A DNA stretch of 22,079 nt from a virus. Made by a program: the position numbers and the translations under genes. The stretch's first letter is position 1; each line of letters starts with the position of its first letter. Positions 1-8,447 of the stretch are shown piece by piece. The notes under the pieces are model-generated. The model made no database searches. It had not been told where the DNA came from and saw nothing but the letters and a program-made list of their open reading frames with translations. Location of the stretch: positions 1 through 22,079 of the IMG/VR virus record IMGVR_UViG_3300022072_000152; one strand, written 5' to 3'.

Positions 1-2
1 CA

Positions 3-3000
3 GTTGCTAAGATGAAGAAGGCTCCAGTGCTTACTGACGCCTTCCCTCACTTGAAGAACAAGTTAATGTCTGCGGGACAATTCCAGTCTCCAGCAAGTCT
101 TCTTGAGGAAGAATCCTACTCACTAGAGGTAGAGGAATCCATGAAGGACGTGACCAAACGGACTCCAGAGGTCGTTGAAGCCGCTGCCCAGTATGGTGCT
201 GGCAAGATCACTTTAGATGAGTATAACGAGATCGTCGCCAAGGCAGACCCTATCGAGCCATTTACTGAGGTTCCTGCCGCAGCAACTGAAGAGGAGATCA
301 TAGGCGCTTTAAAGAAGGACAAGGTTCCGTTCGTCGGCACAGAGAACTTCACTCGCACGCTCAGTAGCGGTGATCGTGTAGGCGCTCGTCTTGATATACC
401 CGCATACAAGAATCACGGCGTGTGGGTGGCATCTGTCCATGAGCCACGCAGCGGAGTATCGACTGGCGGGGCTGGGGCTAAGGTCGGATACGTTCCAACA
501 GTTCGACTGAGCAACGTGAACTTTGCGACCAACCCATTTGTGGCTTTCAAGATCGCAACAGGACAGAGCGATAAAACCACCATCGCAACCGTAGAGGGGG
601 ACTGGGTAGAGCAGTCAGGTGGAATGTCTGAAGCTGAAGCCAAGGACGTCTTCAACGACCCAAGCTGGGTGCAGGTCGGGATGAACCCATTCCGTCACAG
701 TTATTTCTACGACCGCAGCCGCAACACTGGAGCGCCAGTGGTATCAGCGGAGGAAGTCATCCAAGTCGGCGGTCTGGTTCTAGCTAAGAACCCAGTTTAC
801 GCACCAAAGAACGACCCTAGGTTTAAGATCATGCAGGGCAAGATCAAGCCTGCTGCGCTTGAGCGAGCTGGTGTCACCGACTTAGATGCAACATTCTCAC
901 TAGAGCAGGATGCCGCCTACTTATCAGCAGTAGAGTCCGACAACATGGAAGCCGCACAGGAGATGGTGGACGAGCAGGCCCGTATGCGTGGGTATAATCC
1001 ACTAATGCGATTGTTTCACGGCACTAAAAAGCGTTTCGATAAGCTTAAAAGCACACGCGATCCCAATGGGCTGATCTACTTTTCTACTAACGAGGAGATG
1101 GCACAGACATACCCTAGAGGTAGCGGCGGCCACAGAACACCTGAGGCTGATGTTCAAGCTAGAATTGACAACGCTCGACTCAAGAGTCGGGAATACACCA
1201 ACCCAGCATTTGAAAAGCTAGAGGCAGAATACGGCAACGACATCCCAATGAATTTGGCAGACGAAGTGTTCGCCAAAGAAAAGGAGATCCAGCGGTCGCT
1301 ACTTGATGGCATGACGGTTCCTGAGGCTGACATGGGCATGGGCATTCGTGTTATCGGTGGATACATTAAAGCCAAGGATATCTTTGAGCCATCCAACTGG
1401 AGAGAGTTCAAGGACGTCATCATGGAATCCATAGGCGTAGAGTCCGAGGCAGAAATCCTTCCTCAAATGATGGATGCTATTGAAAGCGGAAACTACATCA
1501 TCTGGGAAAAGAAAGCGGTAGTCGATGCTGTCCTCAGCAAGTATGACGCGATGACTATCCAAGAGACATCTGGCAAGCCAGCGGAAACAATAGCTTTTAG
1601 AGATCCATCCCAGATCAAGTCTTCCGACCCAGTAACATATGATGCCGACGGCAACGTCATACCACTTTCAGAGCGATTCGACCCAACACGTGACGAGGTC
1701 AACTACTCACTAGAGCCACTCTCCGAGCAGGACGCAGATGCAGAGGCTACAGTAGCCGCTGAAGAGCGCCAGTCACGCACACCAGAGCGTCAGGCATTCA
1801 TCGACTACCAGCGTGAGCTGCGCAGGACACAGCTTGACAACACTGAGGAGGAGAAAGAGAAGCTCCAGAAGCTGTTGCAAGTTGCTACAGATGCAGACGA
1901 GATCGAGGCACTCAAGCAAGCGGGCGACGAGAAGATCATCCGTGTGGTTGAACAGAAGGTTAAACAGATCCGCAAGCAGGCTGCTGAACGTGAGGACGTC
2001 ACAGAGTCCGTGAAGGCCCTTGAGAGGCTCATCAACAGCCCTGAAGTCCCAATGGAGGTCAGAGCGCGTATGCGTGGGTTCGGTCGCTTAGCGGAGCGTA
2101 AGACGACACAAGGCAAAGCGCGCTGGGTTGAGCAGATGGCCAACAAGCTAGAGGCTGAGATCGACAGACATTATCGGACACGCAACGTCCGCACACTTCG
2201 CAGCCTACTGCGTCCCTTCGCAACTGAGTATGCACCAAACCGCAGAAAGCTCAGAGAGCGAGTAGGCGAGGAGGCACGTGCTGACCTTAACTTTGCACAG
2301 CGACTACTCAACAACAGCGAGGCAACCCCACCAGAGGGCATGACAGACGAACGTCGTGACGAACTTGTGGACATCTTCGGTGACGTGGGTAACCGCCAGT
2401 CGAACCCTACCCGCGTAAAGGCTGCACTAGAGATCGCTGGCAGTATTGCCAAGGGCGGTCGCACTTCACGTGACGACTTCAAGGAAAATCGCAGGCAGCG
2501 CAACGAGCAGGTCGGTGACTTAGTTCGTGAAGAGGTCTTGAACGGTGAGGAGGCAATGGGCAAGTCCCAGATTGCGGCACGTGAGAAGCAGCGAAACGTA
2601 TTCAAGAAGGGCTACAACTATATGCGCTCACGGCTCATCCGTGGCATGGAAGGCTTCCAGCAGCAGCTCAACAAGATGGACAGTGTCAAGGGAGGTATCC
2701 TTGAGGATCTATTCCTGCCAGCAGTCTACCAAGCAGACCAAAACGAAAAGGCACTCAACCGTGAACACGTGGAGCGTGTCAACGAAGACTTCAAGACAGT
2801 TCTCGGAACAGATGACAGGCAAGCAGCATCTTGGTATAAGAACAGCCATGAGCTTCACGACACAGACATCGAGTGGATTGAGGACAGGGCAATTGGAATG
2901 GAGAAGCGCACGATCAGCAAGCAGCAAGGTGTTGCGCTATTCATGCAGTGGCTCGACCCTTCCCTCCGTTCTACGTTCTCCAACATGGGGATCAACGAGT

Positions 3001-4616
3001 CAACCATCGAGCAGGTCAAAGAGTTCATCGGTGAGATCGGTGTTTCCGAGGCTTACTACTTCCGCGAGAGATACGCAGAGATGGGTATCAAGTTGAATGC
3101 CAAGCACATGGAGGTCGAGGGCATCCCTCTAGACATGATCGACGGTTACGGTGGACGTGCGCGTCGCATCAACTCTGTCGGCTCAAGACAGGATGACATG
3201 CAAATGTTCTCAACGAACTCCGCTGGCCGTCCAACAGTTAAGTCTGGCAGCATGAAGGAACGGACAAACTCTACTGACTACCTTATATTCCAAGACGCTG
3301 CGATGGACTTCTCGGCACACGCCAAGGAGGTCAACCACTACATCAGCCACGCAGAGCTAGCCAAGAACCTGTCTGCCGCTTTCCTTAACAATGCCAGAGC
3401 GAGAAACGCCATCACACAGAAGCATGGTGCTGACTTCTACGAGTCGCTACGGGATCAGGTTGAGGCTATCATTGAGGGAGATCCAAAAATTACCAACAAG
3501 ACCGATAGGGACTGGAACAGGATACGCTCAAACGTAACCAAGGCTCAGTTGATGGCTAAGCCTGCCATCCTCATCAAGCAGCTCACATCTGCACCAGCTT
3601 TCGTCGAGGAGATCGGGCCAGTAGCGTACGCAAAAGCAGCCGCATCCCTTACGCGCAATGCCCGTAAGTTTATGCCAATGATCTGGGGCAGTGAATACGT
3701 GAAGAACCGTATGAGCAACTCCCAGTTCGCTGACATCCAGCAGCAACTCGACCAGCGTGACAACACGCTCAAGGGACTGCGCTGGGATGACTACGCAATG
3801 ATGAACGTTAAGTGGGGTGACATCGGTGCTGTCATCGCAGGTGGCGCTCCAGTTTATGTCCACGCATACAACGAGGCTAAGGCTGCTGGCATGACAAACG
3901 ATCAGGCACAGACCAAGGCTGAGGAAGTATTCGGTCTTGCTTCAGAGCGAGCGCAGCAGTCCAGTGCTACACACGCCAAAGGTGCGTTCCTTAGGGGCAA
4001 GGGGGCAGCTCGTACGTGGTTCATGTACCTGACATCACCTCTCCAGTATCAGCGCAACGTCAACACTGGCATTGCCAACCTCGTAGCTAATGTCTTTGAG
4101 AAGAAGGCTGGCCGCAAGTCTGATGTCAAAAAGGCTGCCAACCAAGCACTTAGGGCAATCGTCATCTATCACGTCATACTGCCGCAGATATTCCAAGCGG
4201 TCGCTTCTGGCCTAGTGGGCTTTACGGATGACGAGGACTACATCAAGGAGCAGTTCTGGGCAAAGCAGCGACGTGCAGCCTACGCAGGCAACCTTAACGC
4301 CATCCCACTGGCTGGTCAGTTGATCACGGTTCTCGCTAACTTAGCTGCTGGGACTGGTGAAAGCTGGGACTCCTCGGGGTCTCCAATCATTGACCTAGTC
4401 GGTGAAATTAAGCAGGACTTCGAGAAGGCAGTTAAGAATGGTGATGACCTGAGCAAATGGCTCGAGCTGAGTTCAAGTGCTGGATTAGCCGCAGGTATTC
4501 CCGTTAAGACCATCAACAACTACTACGACGCCATCACGGACATCTCCGAGGGCAACACTGAGCATCCCTTCCTCCGCGCAGGTGGCTGGTCTAAATGGTC
4601 AATCTTCGAGGACTAA
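3..4616 (+). CDS. Large polyvalent virion protein with ADP-ribosyltransferase-like domain (5'-partial)
   Basis: The reading frame is open from the left edge; the first ATG is at 12, with no A/C-rich leader, so the true N-terminus is probably outside the window. From ATG 12 there are 1534 residues. Around residues 334-360 the string LFHGTKKRFDKL followed by GLIYFST matches the core of ART-PolyVal domains (H336, then Y356/F357/S358), and DPSQIKSSDPVTYD near residue 534 supplies the usual C-terminal Q/E position and tail. Residues about 60-270, including HSYFYDR and EEVIQVGGLVLAKNP, look like a conserved associated domain I cannot name. Residues about 570-740 are charged and probably coiled coil. 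The C-terminal third (STDYLIFQD, MAKPAILIKQLTSAP, FMYLTSPLQYQRN) resembles the tail of internal or ejection proteins. A hydrophobic segment lies near residues 1378-1402 and a weaker one near 1430-1450. Inferred role: a virion-internal protein ejected with DNA that may ADP-ribosylate host targets. Recognised from motifs only. Confidence 0.8.
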   Translation, partial: VAKMKKAPVLTDAFPHLKNKLMSAGQFQSPASLLEEESYSLEVEESMKDVTKRTPEVVEAAAQYGAGKITLDEYNEIVAKADPIEPFTEVPAAATEEEIIGALKKDKVPFVGTENFTRTLSSGDRVGARLDIPAYKNHGVWVASVHEPRSGVSTGGAGAKVGYVPTVRLSNVNFATNPFVAFKIATGQSDKTTIATVEGDWVEQSGGMSEAEAKDVFNDPSWVQVGMNPFRHSYFYDRSRNTGAPVVSAEEVIQVGGLVLAKNPVYAPKNDPRFKIMQGKIKPAALERAGVTDLDATFSLEQDAAYLSAVESDNMEAAQEMVDEQARMRGYNPLMRLFHGTKKRFDKLKSTRDPNGLIYFSTNEEMAQTYPRGSGGHRTPEADVQARIDNARLKSREYTNPAFEKLEAEYGNDIPMNLADEVFAKEKEIQRSLLDGMTVPEADMGMGIRVIGGYIKAKDIFEPSNWREFKDVIMESIGVESEAEILPQMMDAIESGNYIIWEKKAVVDAVLSKYDAMTIQETSGKPAETIAFRDPSQIKSSDPVTYDADGNVIPLSERFDPTRDEVNYSLEPLSEQDADAEATVAAEERQSRTPERQAFIDYQRELRRTQLDNTEEEKEKLQKLLQVATDADEIEALKQAGDEKIIRVVEQKVKQIRKQAAEREDVTESVKALERLINSPEVPMEVRARMRGFGRLAERKTTQGKARWVEQMANKLEAEIDRHYRTRNVRTLRSLLRPFATEYAPNRRKLRERVGEEARADLNFAQRLLNNSEATPPEGMTDERRDELVDIFGDVGNRQSNPTRVKAALEIAGSIAKGGRTSRDDFKENRRQRNEQVGDLVREEVLNGEEAMGKSQIAAREKQRNVFKKGYNYMRSRLIRGMEGFQQQLNKMDSVKGGILEDLFLPAVYQADQNEKALNREHVERVNEDFKTVLGTDDRQAASWYKNSHELHDTDIEWIEDRAIGMEKRTISKQQGVALFMQWLDPSLRSTFSNMGINESTIEQVKEFIGEIGVSEAYYFRERYAEMGIKLNAKHMEVEGIPLDMIDGYGGRARRINSVGSRQDDMQMFSTNSAGRPTVKSGSMKERTNSTDYLIFQDAAMDFSAHAKEVNHYISHAELAKNLSAAFLNNARARNAITQKHGADFYESLRDQVEAIIEGDPKITNKTDRDWNRIRSNVTKAQLMAKPAILIKQLTSAPAFVEEIGPVAYAKAAASLTRNARKFMPMIWGSEYVKNRMSNSQFADIQQQLDQRDNTLKGLRWDDYAMMNVKWGDIGAVIAGGAPVYVHAYNEAKAAGMTNDQAQTKAEEVFGLASERAQQSSATHAKGAFLRGKGAARTWFMYLTSPLQYQRNVNTGIANLVANVFEKKAGRKSDVKKAANQALRAIVIYHVILPQIFQAVASGLVGFTDDEDYIKEQFWAKQRRAAYAGNLNAIPLAGQLITVLANLAAGTGESWDSSGSPIIDLVGEIKQDFEKAVKNGDDLSKWLELSSSAGLAAGIPVKTINNYYDAITDISEGNTEHPFLRAGGWSKWSIFED

Positions 4617-4633
4617 AAGTATTAATTTGTAAA

Positions 4634-4650
4634 GAGGCGACTCTCGCCTC
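4634..4650 (+). other. Short perfect hairpin in intergenic leader
   Basis: GAGGCGA and TCGCCTC form a perfect 7-bp stem with a CTC loop, between the stop of the polyvalent gene (4616) and the next ATG (4675). No T-run follows, so it is not a classical intrinsic terminator. It may protect or process the mRNA, or act as a weak pause site. Confidence 0.45.
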
Positions 4651-4674
4651 AGATTCAACCCAACCCCATATATT

Positions 4675-4950
4675 ATGTTAAATTTCACAACAGGTTCAAC
4701 GCCAGCAGTATCAACAGTAAACGGCACTAAGTTCGTAGCAGTCGAGGGCGACCTCGGCACGTCAGTCACCGTAGAGTGGAGCGAGAACGGCGTAGACAAG
4801 TGGCTTCCACTGGTCAGCGAGGTCAACGTCCCAGCGGCACTTACGACCGCACAGGGCGTCTTGTACACGACTGGAGCAGGCAATGTGCGTCTGACTATGG
4901 TCGGCACGGGTAACTGCAACTACGCTATCACAGACATCCGCCAACGCTAA
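4675..4950 (+). CDS. Small beta-rich phage structural protein, function unknown
   Basis: A 91-residue protein, rich in Thr, Val and Gly, with alternating hydrophobic residues (TKFVAVEGDLGTSVTVEW) and no signal peptide or membrane segment. The pattern suggests a small beta-sandwich, as in head-decoration or fibre-accessory proteins, but I do not recognise the family. The ATG is preceded by the guanine-free leader CAACCCAACCCCATATATT and no Shine-Dalgarno, like other genes here. It begins a tightly packed set: the stop TAA at 4950 is followed two bases later by the next small ORF, which overlaps the 311-residue gene. Position between the internal protein and tail-fibre genes suggests a virion component. 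Confidence 0.7.
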   Translation: MLNFTTGSTPAVSTVNGTKFVAVEGDLGTSVTVEWSENGVDKWLPLVSEVNVPAALTTAQGVLYTTGAGNVRLTMVGTGNCNYAITDIRQR

Positions 4951-4952
4951 GT

Positions 4953-5105
4953 ATGATCTCTGGCACAATAACATCCACCATAAGCACAACACTTCGACCA
5001 ACTATACCAACGTCGGCTGGTGGATCGGTGGTTGGAGCATCACTTTCTTTCAACGGACAGCCATTGGTTTTCAATGGCACTAACTTAACTTACAACGAGG
5101 CATGA
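4953..5105 (+). CDS. Very small translationally coupled ORF (50 aa), probable virion accessory protein
   Basis: ATG at 4953 lies two bases after the upstream stop, and its TGA (5103-5105) overlaps the next ATG (5102) as ATGA, so it tiles the gap exactly and looks translationally coupled on both sides. The product starts MISGTITSTISTTLRP and ends SFNGQPLVFNGTNLTYNEA. It is Ser/Thr-rich at the N-terminus, and the C-terminal half repeats an F-N-G pattern (SFNGQ, VFNGT) suggesting beta-hairpins. There are no Cys residues, membrane segment or charge clusters. I know no named family. The exact packing is the main argument that it is real. Confidence 0.6.
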   Translation: MISGTITSTISTTLRPTIPTSAGGSVVGASLSFNGQPLVFNGTNLTYNEA

Positions 5106-6037
5106 GCATTGATCTAGGAAACGCACCAGTAGGAACACCACCTACCCTCACAGAACAGGCACAACTGCGCGAGTCGTTCGGGCTTGGAACATCAAACTTC
5201 ACTCTTGCCGCCAAAAGATCAACACCAATAAGCTTTGAAGATATTGGGATTGTGGCTAATTTCTCTGAGAGTGCGGGGGGAGACATGAACGGCATCCCGT
5301 ATGACTCGACATATTTAAATCACCTACTGCAAAACTCCGCACAGATTGCAGTATGGGACGCAACACCACCAGAGGATGCAGGGCAACAGCTCGCCGCTGC
5401 TAGATACACATGGGTAACTAGCGGAGCGCCAACTGATTTGAGATTCTATGAGAGCATTAGCGGCGGGGCAACTCCGTTCTTAAAGTCGGATAACTTTTTA
5501 TCATCGGTTCAAAGCTTTGCGGTTACAAGTACTCTGTCAAAGTATCTTACCCAGCAACACCGTGGCGACTACGTAATTCCCCAAGGGTCCACAAGCAAAG
5601 TGCCAATAGCAACACTGAACCTTGAGGCGGGTCGAGACCATTATCTTGAATACGAAATCCTTTGCTTCTACGCTCAGGGCGGCCCAGCGTTTGACCCTGA
5701 GTTTTTGCTAACTTCCGCCACTGCTGGAATGGATGTGCAATTATCAATTAGTGCGGTCAACGAAACAACCATGCACAACACAGCGTCCCAATGGCGCAGC
5801 GGGTGGACTGCTCGGTCGTGGGACATATCGGCGGCCAGCAATTACAATTCAACATACACATCTTTCGGCACAATCGGAAGTGAGTTGGGTTTTGCTGATG
5901 GGCGTCCATACTCAATTAGGTACATTGTAAAAGCGCGGCTAAACTCCACGGAGACTACTGACTGCACTCTCAATTACTACAACTCATCTGGGGCCAACGA
6001 TAGCTTAATCGACATCATGTCCTTTAAATTCCAATAA
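5102..6037 (+). CDS. Putative tail or fibre-associated structural protein
   Basis: A 311-residue protein whose N-terminus (DLGNAPVGTPPTLTEQAQLRESFGLG) has the short Pro/Gly segment and ALGLG-like helix often seen at the start of phage fibre or appendage proteins. The remainder is rich in Ser, Thr, Tyr and Asn with few charges (for example SISGGATPFL, AASNYNSTYTSFGT), typical of beta-structured surface proteins. No catalytic motif is seen. The start overlaps the preceding 50-residue ORF by ATGA and has GAGG just upstream. It sits directly before the holin-like ORF and the tailspike, supporting a tail role. The exact function is not recognised. Confidence 0.7.
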   Translation: MSIDLGNAPVGTPPTLTEQAQLRESFGLGTSNFTLAAKRSTPISFEDIGIVANFSESAGGDMNGIPYDSTYLNHLLQNSAQIAVWDATPPEDAGQQLAAARYTWVTSGAPTDLRFYESISGGATPFLKSDNFLSSVQSFAVTSTLSKYLTQQHRGDYVIPQGSTSKVPIATLNLEAGRDHYLEYEILCFYAQGGPAFDPEFLLTSATAGMDVQLSISAVNETTMHNTASQWRSGWTARSWDISAASNYNSTYTSFGTIGSELGFADGRPYSIRYIVKARLNSTETTDCTLNYYNSSGANDSLIDIMSFKFQ

Positions 6038-6085
6038 ACACACTGTCACAGTTGGTGATCTATCATCTTATACAACCTATTAACA

Positions 6086-6250
6086 ATGCAGGATATTCTT
6101 TACAAATCAACCATAGGCACAGGGGGCTTTGTCGCTACCATCGAACTGGGAAATCTTCATGCATTATCTGGAACACTTGCTGGTCTTGCCACTTTTGTGT
6201 ACATGACTATTGCAGCTATTAAGCTTATTAAAGAACTACGGAACAAATAA
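6086..6250 (+). CDS. Small single-span membrane protein, candidate holin
   Basis: A 54-residue ORF with ATG at 6086 and TAA at 6248-6250, two bases before the tailspike start. Residues about 28-46 (LSGTLAGLATFVYMTIAAI) form one clear membrane helix, preceded by a weakly hydrophobic segment rich in Gly and Ala and followed by a basic tail, KLIKELRNK. Short length, a Gly/Ala-rich membrane helix and a cationic C-terminus are the features of small phage holins, and a holin next to the tail fibre gene matches T7-like gene order (17 then 17.5). No endolysin is adjacent; the secreted SleB-like hydrolase lies far away at 16809. It could instead be another small membrane protein. Confidence 0.6.
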   Translation: MQDILYKSTIGTGGFVATIELGNLHALSGTLAGLATFVYMTIAAIKLIKELRNK

Positions 6251-6252
6251 TC

Positions 6253-8418
6253 ATGGCATACTCATCAATCACCTACGCAGACAAAGTCGAGAACAACGGA
6301 GCAACTCCAGCTGGACGCTTCGGTGCTGACGACCTTAATGAGATCAAGACAGTAACCAACGCCAACGGAGCAGACTTCGACGGGCGTATTGATGCGCTTG
6401 AGGCTGGTGGCGGTGGCATTAACAACCTGACATCCAGCGGTCACGTAGGAGACGGTACTACGGTCACCTTCCCTTTGAGCTTCACCCCACAGACAGAGGT
6501 TCCCCAAGCTTTCGTTGTAGGCATTGACGGCGTCCTGCAGTCCCCTATAGACGCTTACACGGTGTCCACGACCACAGACGCCATCACGTTCTCTAGCGCA
6601 CCACCAGTGAACGCTGAGATCGTTGTAAGCACAGCGAACGTTCTTACTGGTACTGACATCAGCGCCAGCACTATAATCGCCACAGGCTCCACCACCACTC
6701 GGCTGCTTACTGACCGCTTCGCTGATACAGTGAACGTCAAGGACTTCGGTGCTGTGGGCGACGGGGTGACAAATGATACGGTTGCTATTCAGGCGGCGCT
6801 GGACTCCCTTGACGGTGTAGGTGGCGTAGTGGTCGTCCCTGCTGGAAAATATAAATGCACGGCATCCCTGTTGATACCGAGCGGTGTCATCCTGCAGGGT
6901 GCTGGCATCGGTATGTGGGACACCGTGTTTCATAATAGGCCGAAGCAGTGGTCAGGTACTTCCTTGTTGTTTGCAGGTGCTGGTGCTAAGACGGAGTCCT
7001 TTGACGCTATCACTGACCAGCCTGTAACTGGAGGCTGGCGAGTTGATGGTGGTGACACCTACAAGTTGTCGAACTGGATGAACTCCGATGCTTCTGGTAC
7101 AGTGAAGGCTACTCCCAAGCTCTTCTCTGCGGCAGTCACGCACAAGCAGGTATCCGAAGGCGAAACCTTTCCTGCATACTGGGGCATGTCTAACATTCGT
7201 ATTGCTCCTTGGATGGGAGCTGACGGATATTCAGACTATTCAGACATTGGGAACACTTCCCTCGGTGATGACTGGGACGTAGGTGTTTACTCAAACGGCT
7301 CCCAGTACGAATCATTTAATAATGTGCAGGTCGTAGGCTACTGGCGGGAGGCTGCCATACTCCGTGTTCAATCTGGACTAGCCCAGTATACGCAGGGCGA
7401 GCGTGGTTCCTTTAGGGGAGTGCAGGCACAGGGGTATCGAGGTCTAGTTCTCCGCGCTGACGACTACACTCCAACTACGAACGTGACAAGTTCCACGTTA
7501 GAGATCCCGTGGCACGATTCCCATTTTTGGCCCACATCAGGCTACTTTGAGTTGACAGGTGGTGCTGACTATCAATACACAGGACTTTCCTATGCTGGCG
7601 ACAAACTTACATTTACAGGAGTGACTCCTGCCCTGCCTGCTGGAAATACCCTGATGCGACCCAATAAGCGAGGTACAGGTATCGCAGGTTCTATATTTGA
7701 AAACAGCTACGTGTCGGGACTGTGCCATGTATCGGGTCAATTAGCCACATCTTTAGGGTTCTCTGAAGCAGGGGCGGCTTTTGAGATGAGCGGATTCCCT
7801 TTGCGTGGATATGTGTTTAATAACTTCAAAACACAGAACGCAAACGGCGAGCCATTTAATGCTTTCATAGGTGCTTGCGACGATGCCCAGTTTCTTAACT
7901 GTCAGTTTGAGACAGGGGTTGTTATCGCATCTCCTCGAGCATCAGATCAAGTATGGGCAACCTATGCTGGGGGGGTGGAGACTACCGACTTAAGAATGAT
8001 CTCCCAAGTATGGTCTTCGTCGGACAAGTCATTATTTACTCCACGGACTTATTTTGACCTATTTGATACGTTCAACCCGCTCGACTCCTTCGCGCATGAG
8101 AACGTAATGACCACACAAGTAGGACGGCAGCGTGTGTTTAAGAAAGCAGCGGGGCAGAGTCTTTTCTTTCGAGATGCTGACAACTCGAACATATTAAGTC
8201 TCTACGATTCTAAGAACGTGGAATCGGCTGCCAATATCACTTCTGGGATGGAGTTGGTATGCGGCACGAACGTCAGGCCCCGTGTAGTTGCCGATGGTTC
8301 TAGCGGAGGCACGGTAGGGTCTCCAGCTTATGGGTTCGAGCATATCTACCTATATGACTCAGGGACTCTATCGAACCGCAAGGTGTCTCTAGTGAACGGG
8401 GTCTTTGTTGTAGCATAG
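6253..8418 (+). CDS. Tailspike with pectate-lyase-type beta-helix
   Basis: A 721-residue receptor-binding or depolymerase protein. Residues 1-50 (MAYSSITYADKVENNGATPA...) are an anchor shared with the fibre encoded at 8448. Residues about 60-130 contain FPLSFTP, AFVVGIDGVLQSP and ITFSSAPP, a small adaptor domain common in podovirus fibres. At residue 160 VNVKDFGAVGDGVTND begins the Pectate_lyase_3 signature, followed by AIQAALDSL and GVVVVPAGKYKC, the first rungs of a right-handed parallel beta-helix. The long Gly/Asn/aromatic-rich body fits the helix. Such spikes are trimeric tail appendages that bind and often cleave capsule or surface polysaccharide. Catalytic acids cannot be assigned by eye, and enzyme activity is inferred. 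The start is two bases after the holin-like ORF. Confidence 0.88.
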   Translation: MAYSSITYADKVENNGATPAGRFGADDLNEIKTVTNANGADFDGRIDALEAGGGGINNLTSSGHVGDGTTVTFPLSFTPQTEVPQAFVVGIDGVLQSPIDAYTVSTTTDAITFSSAPPVNAEIVVSTANVLTGTDISASTIIATGSTTTRLLTDRFADTVNVKDFGAVGDGVTNDTVAIQAALDSLDGVGGVVVVPAGKYKCTASLLIPSGVILQGAGIGMWDTVFHNRPKQWSGTSLLFAGAGAKTESFDAITDQPVTGGWRVDGGDTYKLSNWMNSDASGTVKATPKLFSAAVTHKQVSEGETFPAYWGMSNIRIAPWMGADGYSDYSDIGNTSLGDDWDVGVYSNGSQYESFNNVQVVGYWREAAILRVQSGLAQYTQGERGSFRGVQAQGYRGLVLRADDYTPTTNVTSSTLEIPWHDSHFWPTSGYFELTGGADYQYTGLSYAGDKLTFTGVTPALPAGNTLMRPNKRGTGIAGSIFENSYVSGLCHVSGQLATSLGFSEAGAAFEMSGFPLRGYVFNNFKTQNANGEPFNAFIGACDDAQFLNCQFETGVVIASPRASDQVWATYAGGVETTDLRMISQVWSSSDKSLFTPRTYFDLFDTFNPLDSFAHENVMTTQVGRQRVFKKAAGQSLFFRDADNSNILSLYDSKNVESAANITSGMELVCGTNVRPRVVADGSSGGTVGSPAYGFEHIYLYDSGTLSNRKVSLVNGVFVVA

Positions 8419-8447
8419 CTAAATAATATCAACTTAAAAAATAAATT

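Noticed and set aside
2545-3096. Plus-strand alternate frame (183 codons) within the polyvalent protein
   Set aside because: Ser/Arg/Thr-rich out-of-frame translation typical of shadow frames; no leader.
6265-6933. Long minus-strand frame (222 codons) under the tailspike
   Set aside because: Antisense shadow of a well-supported tailspike; the product has no recognisable domain and no leader or ribosome site.
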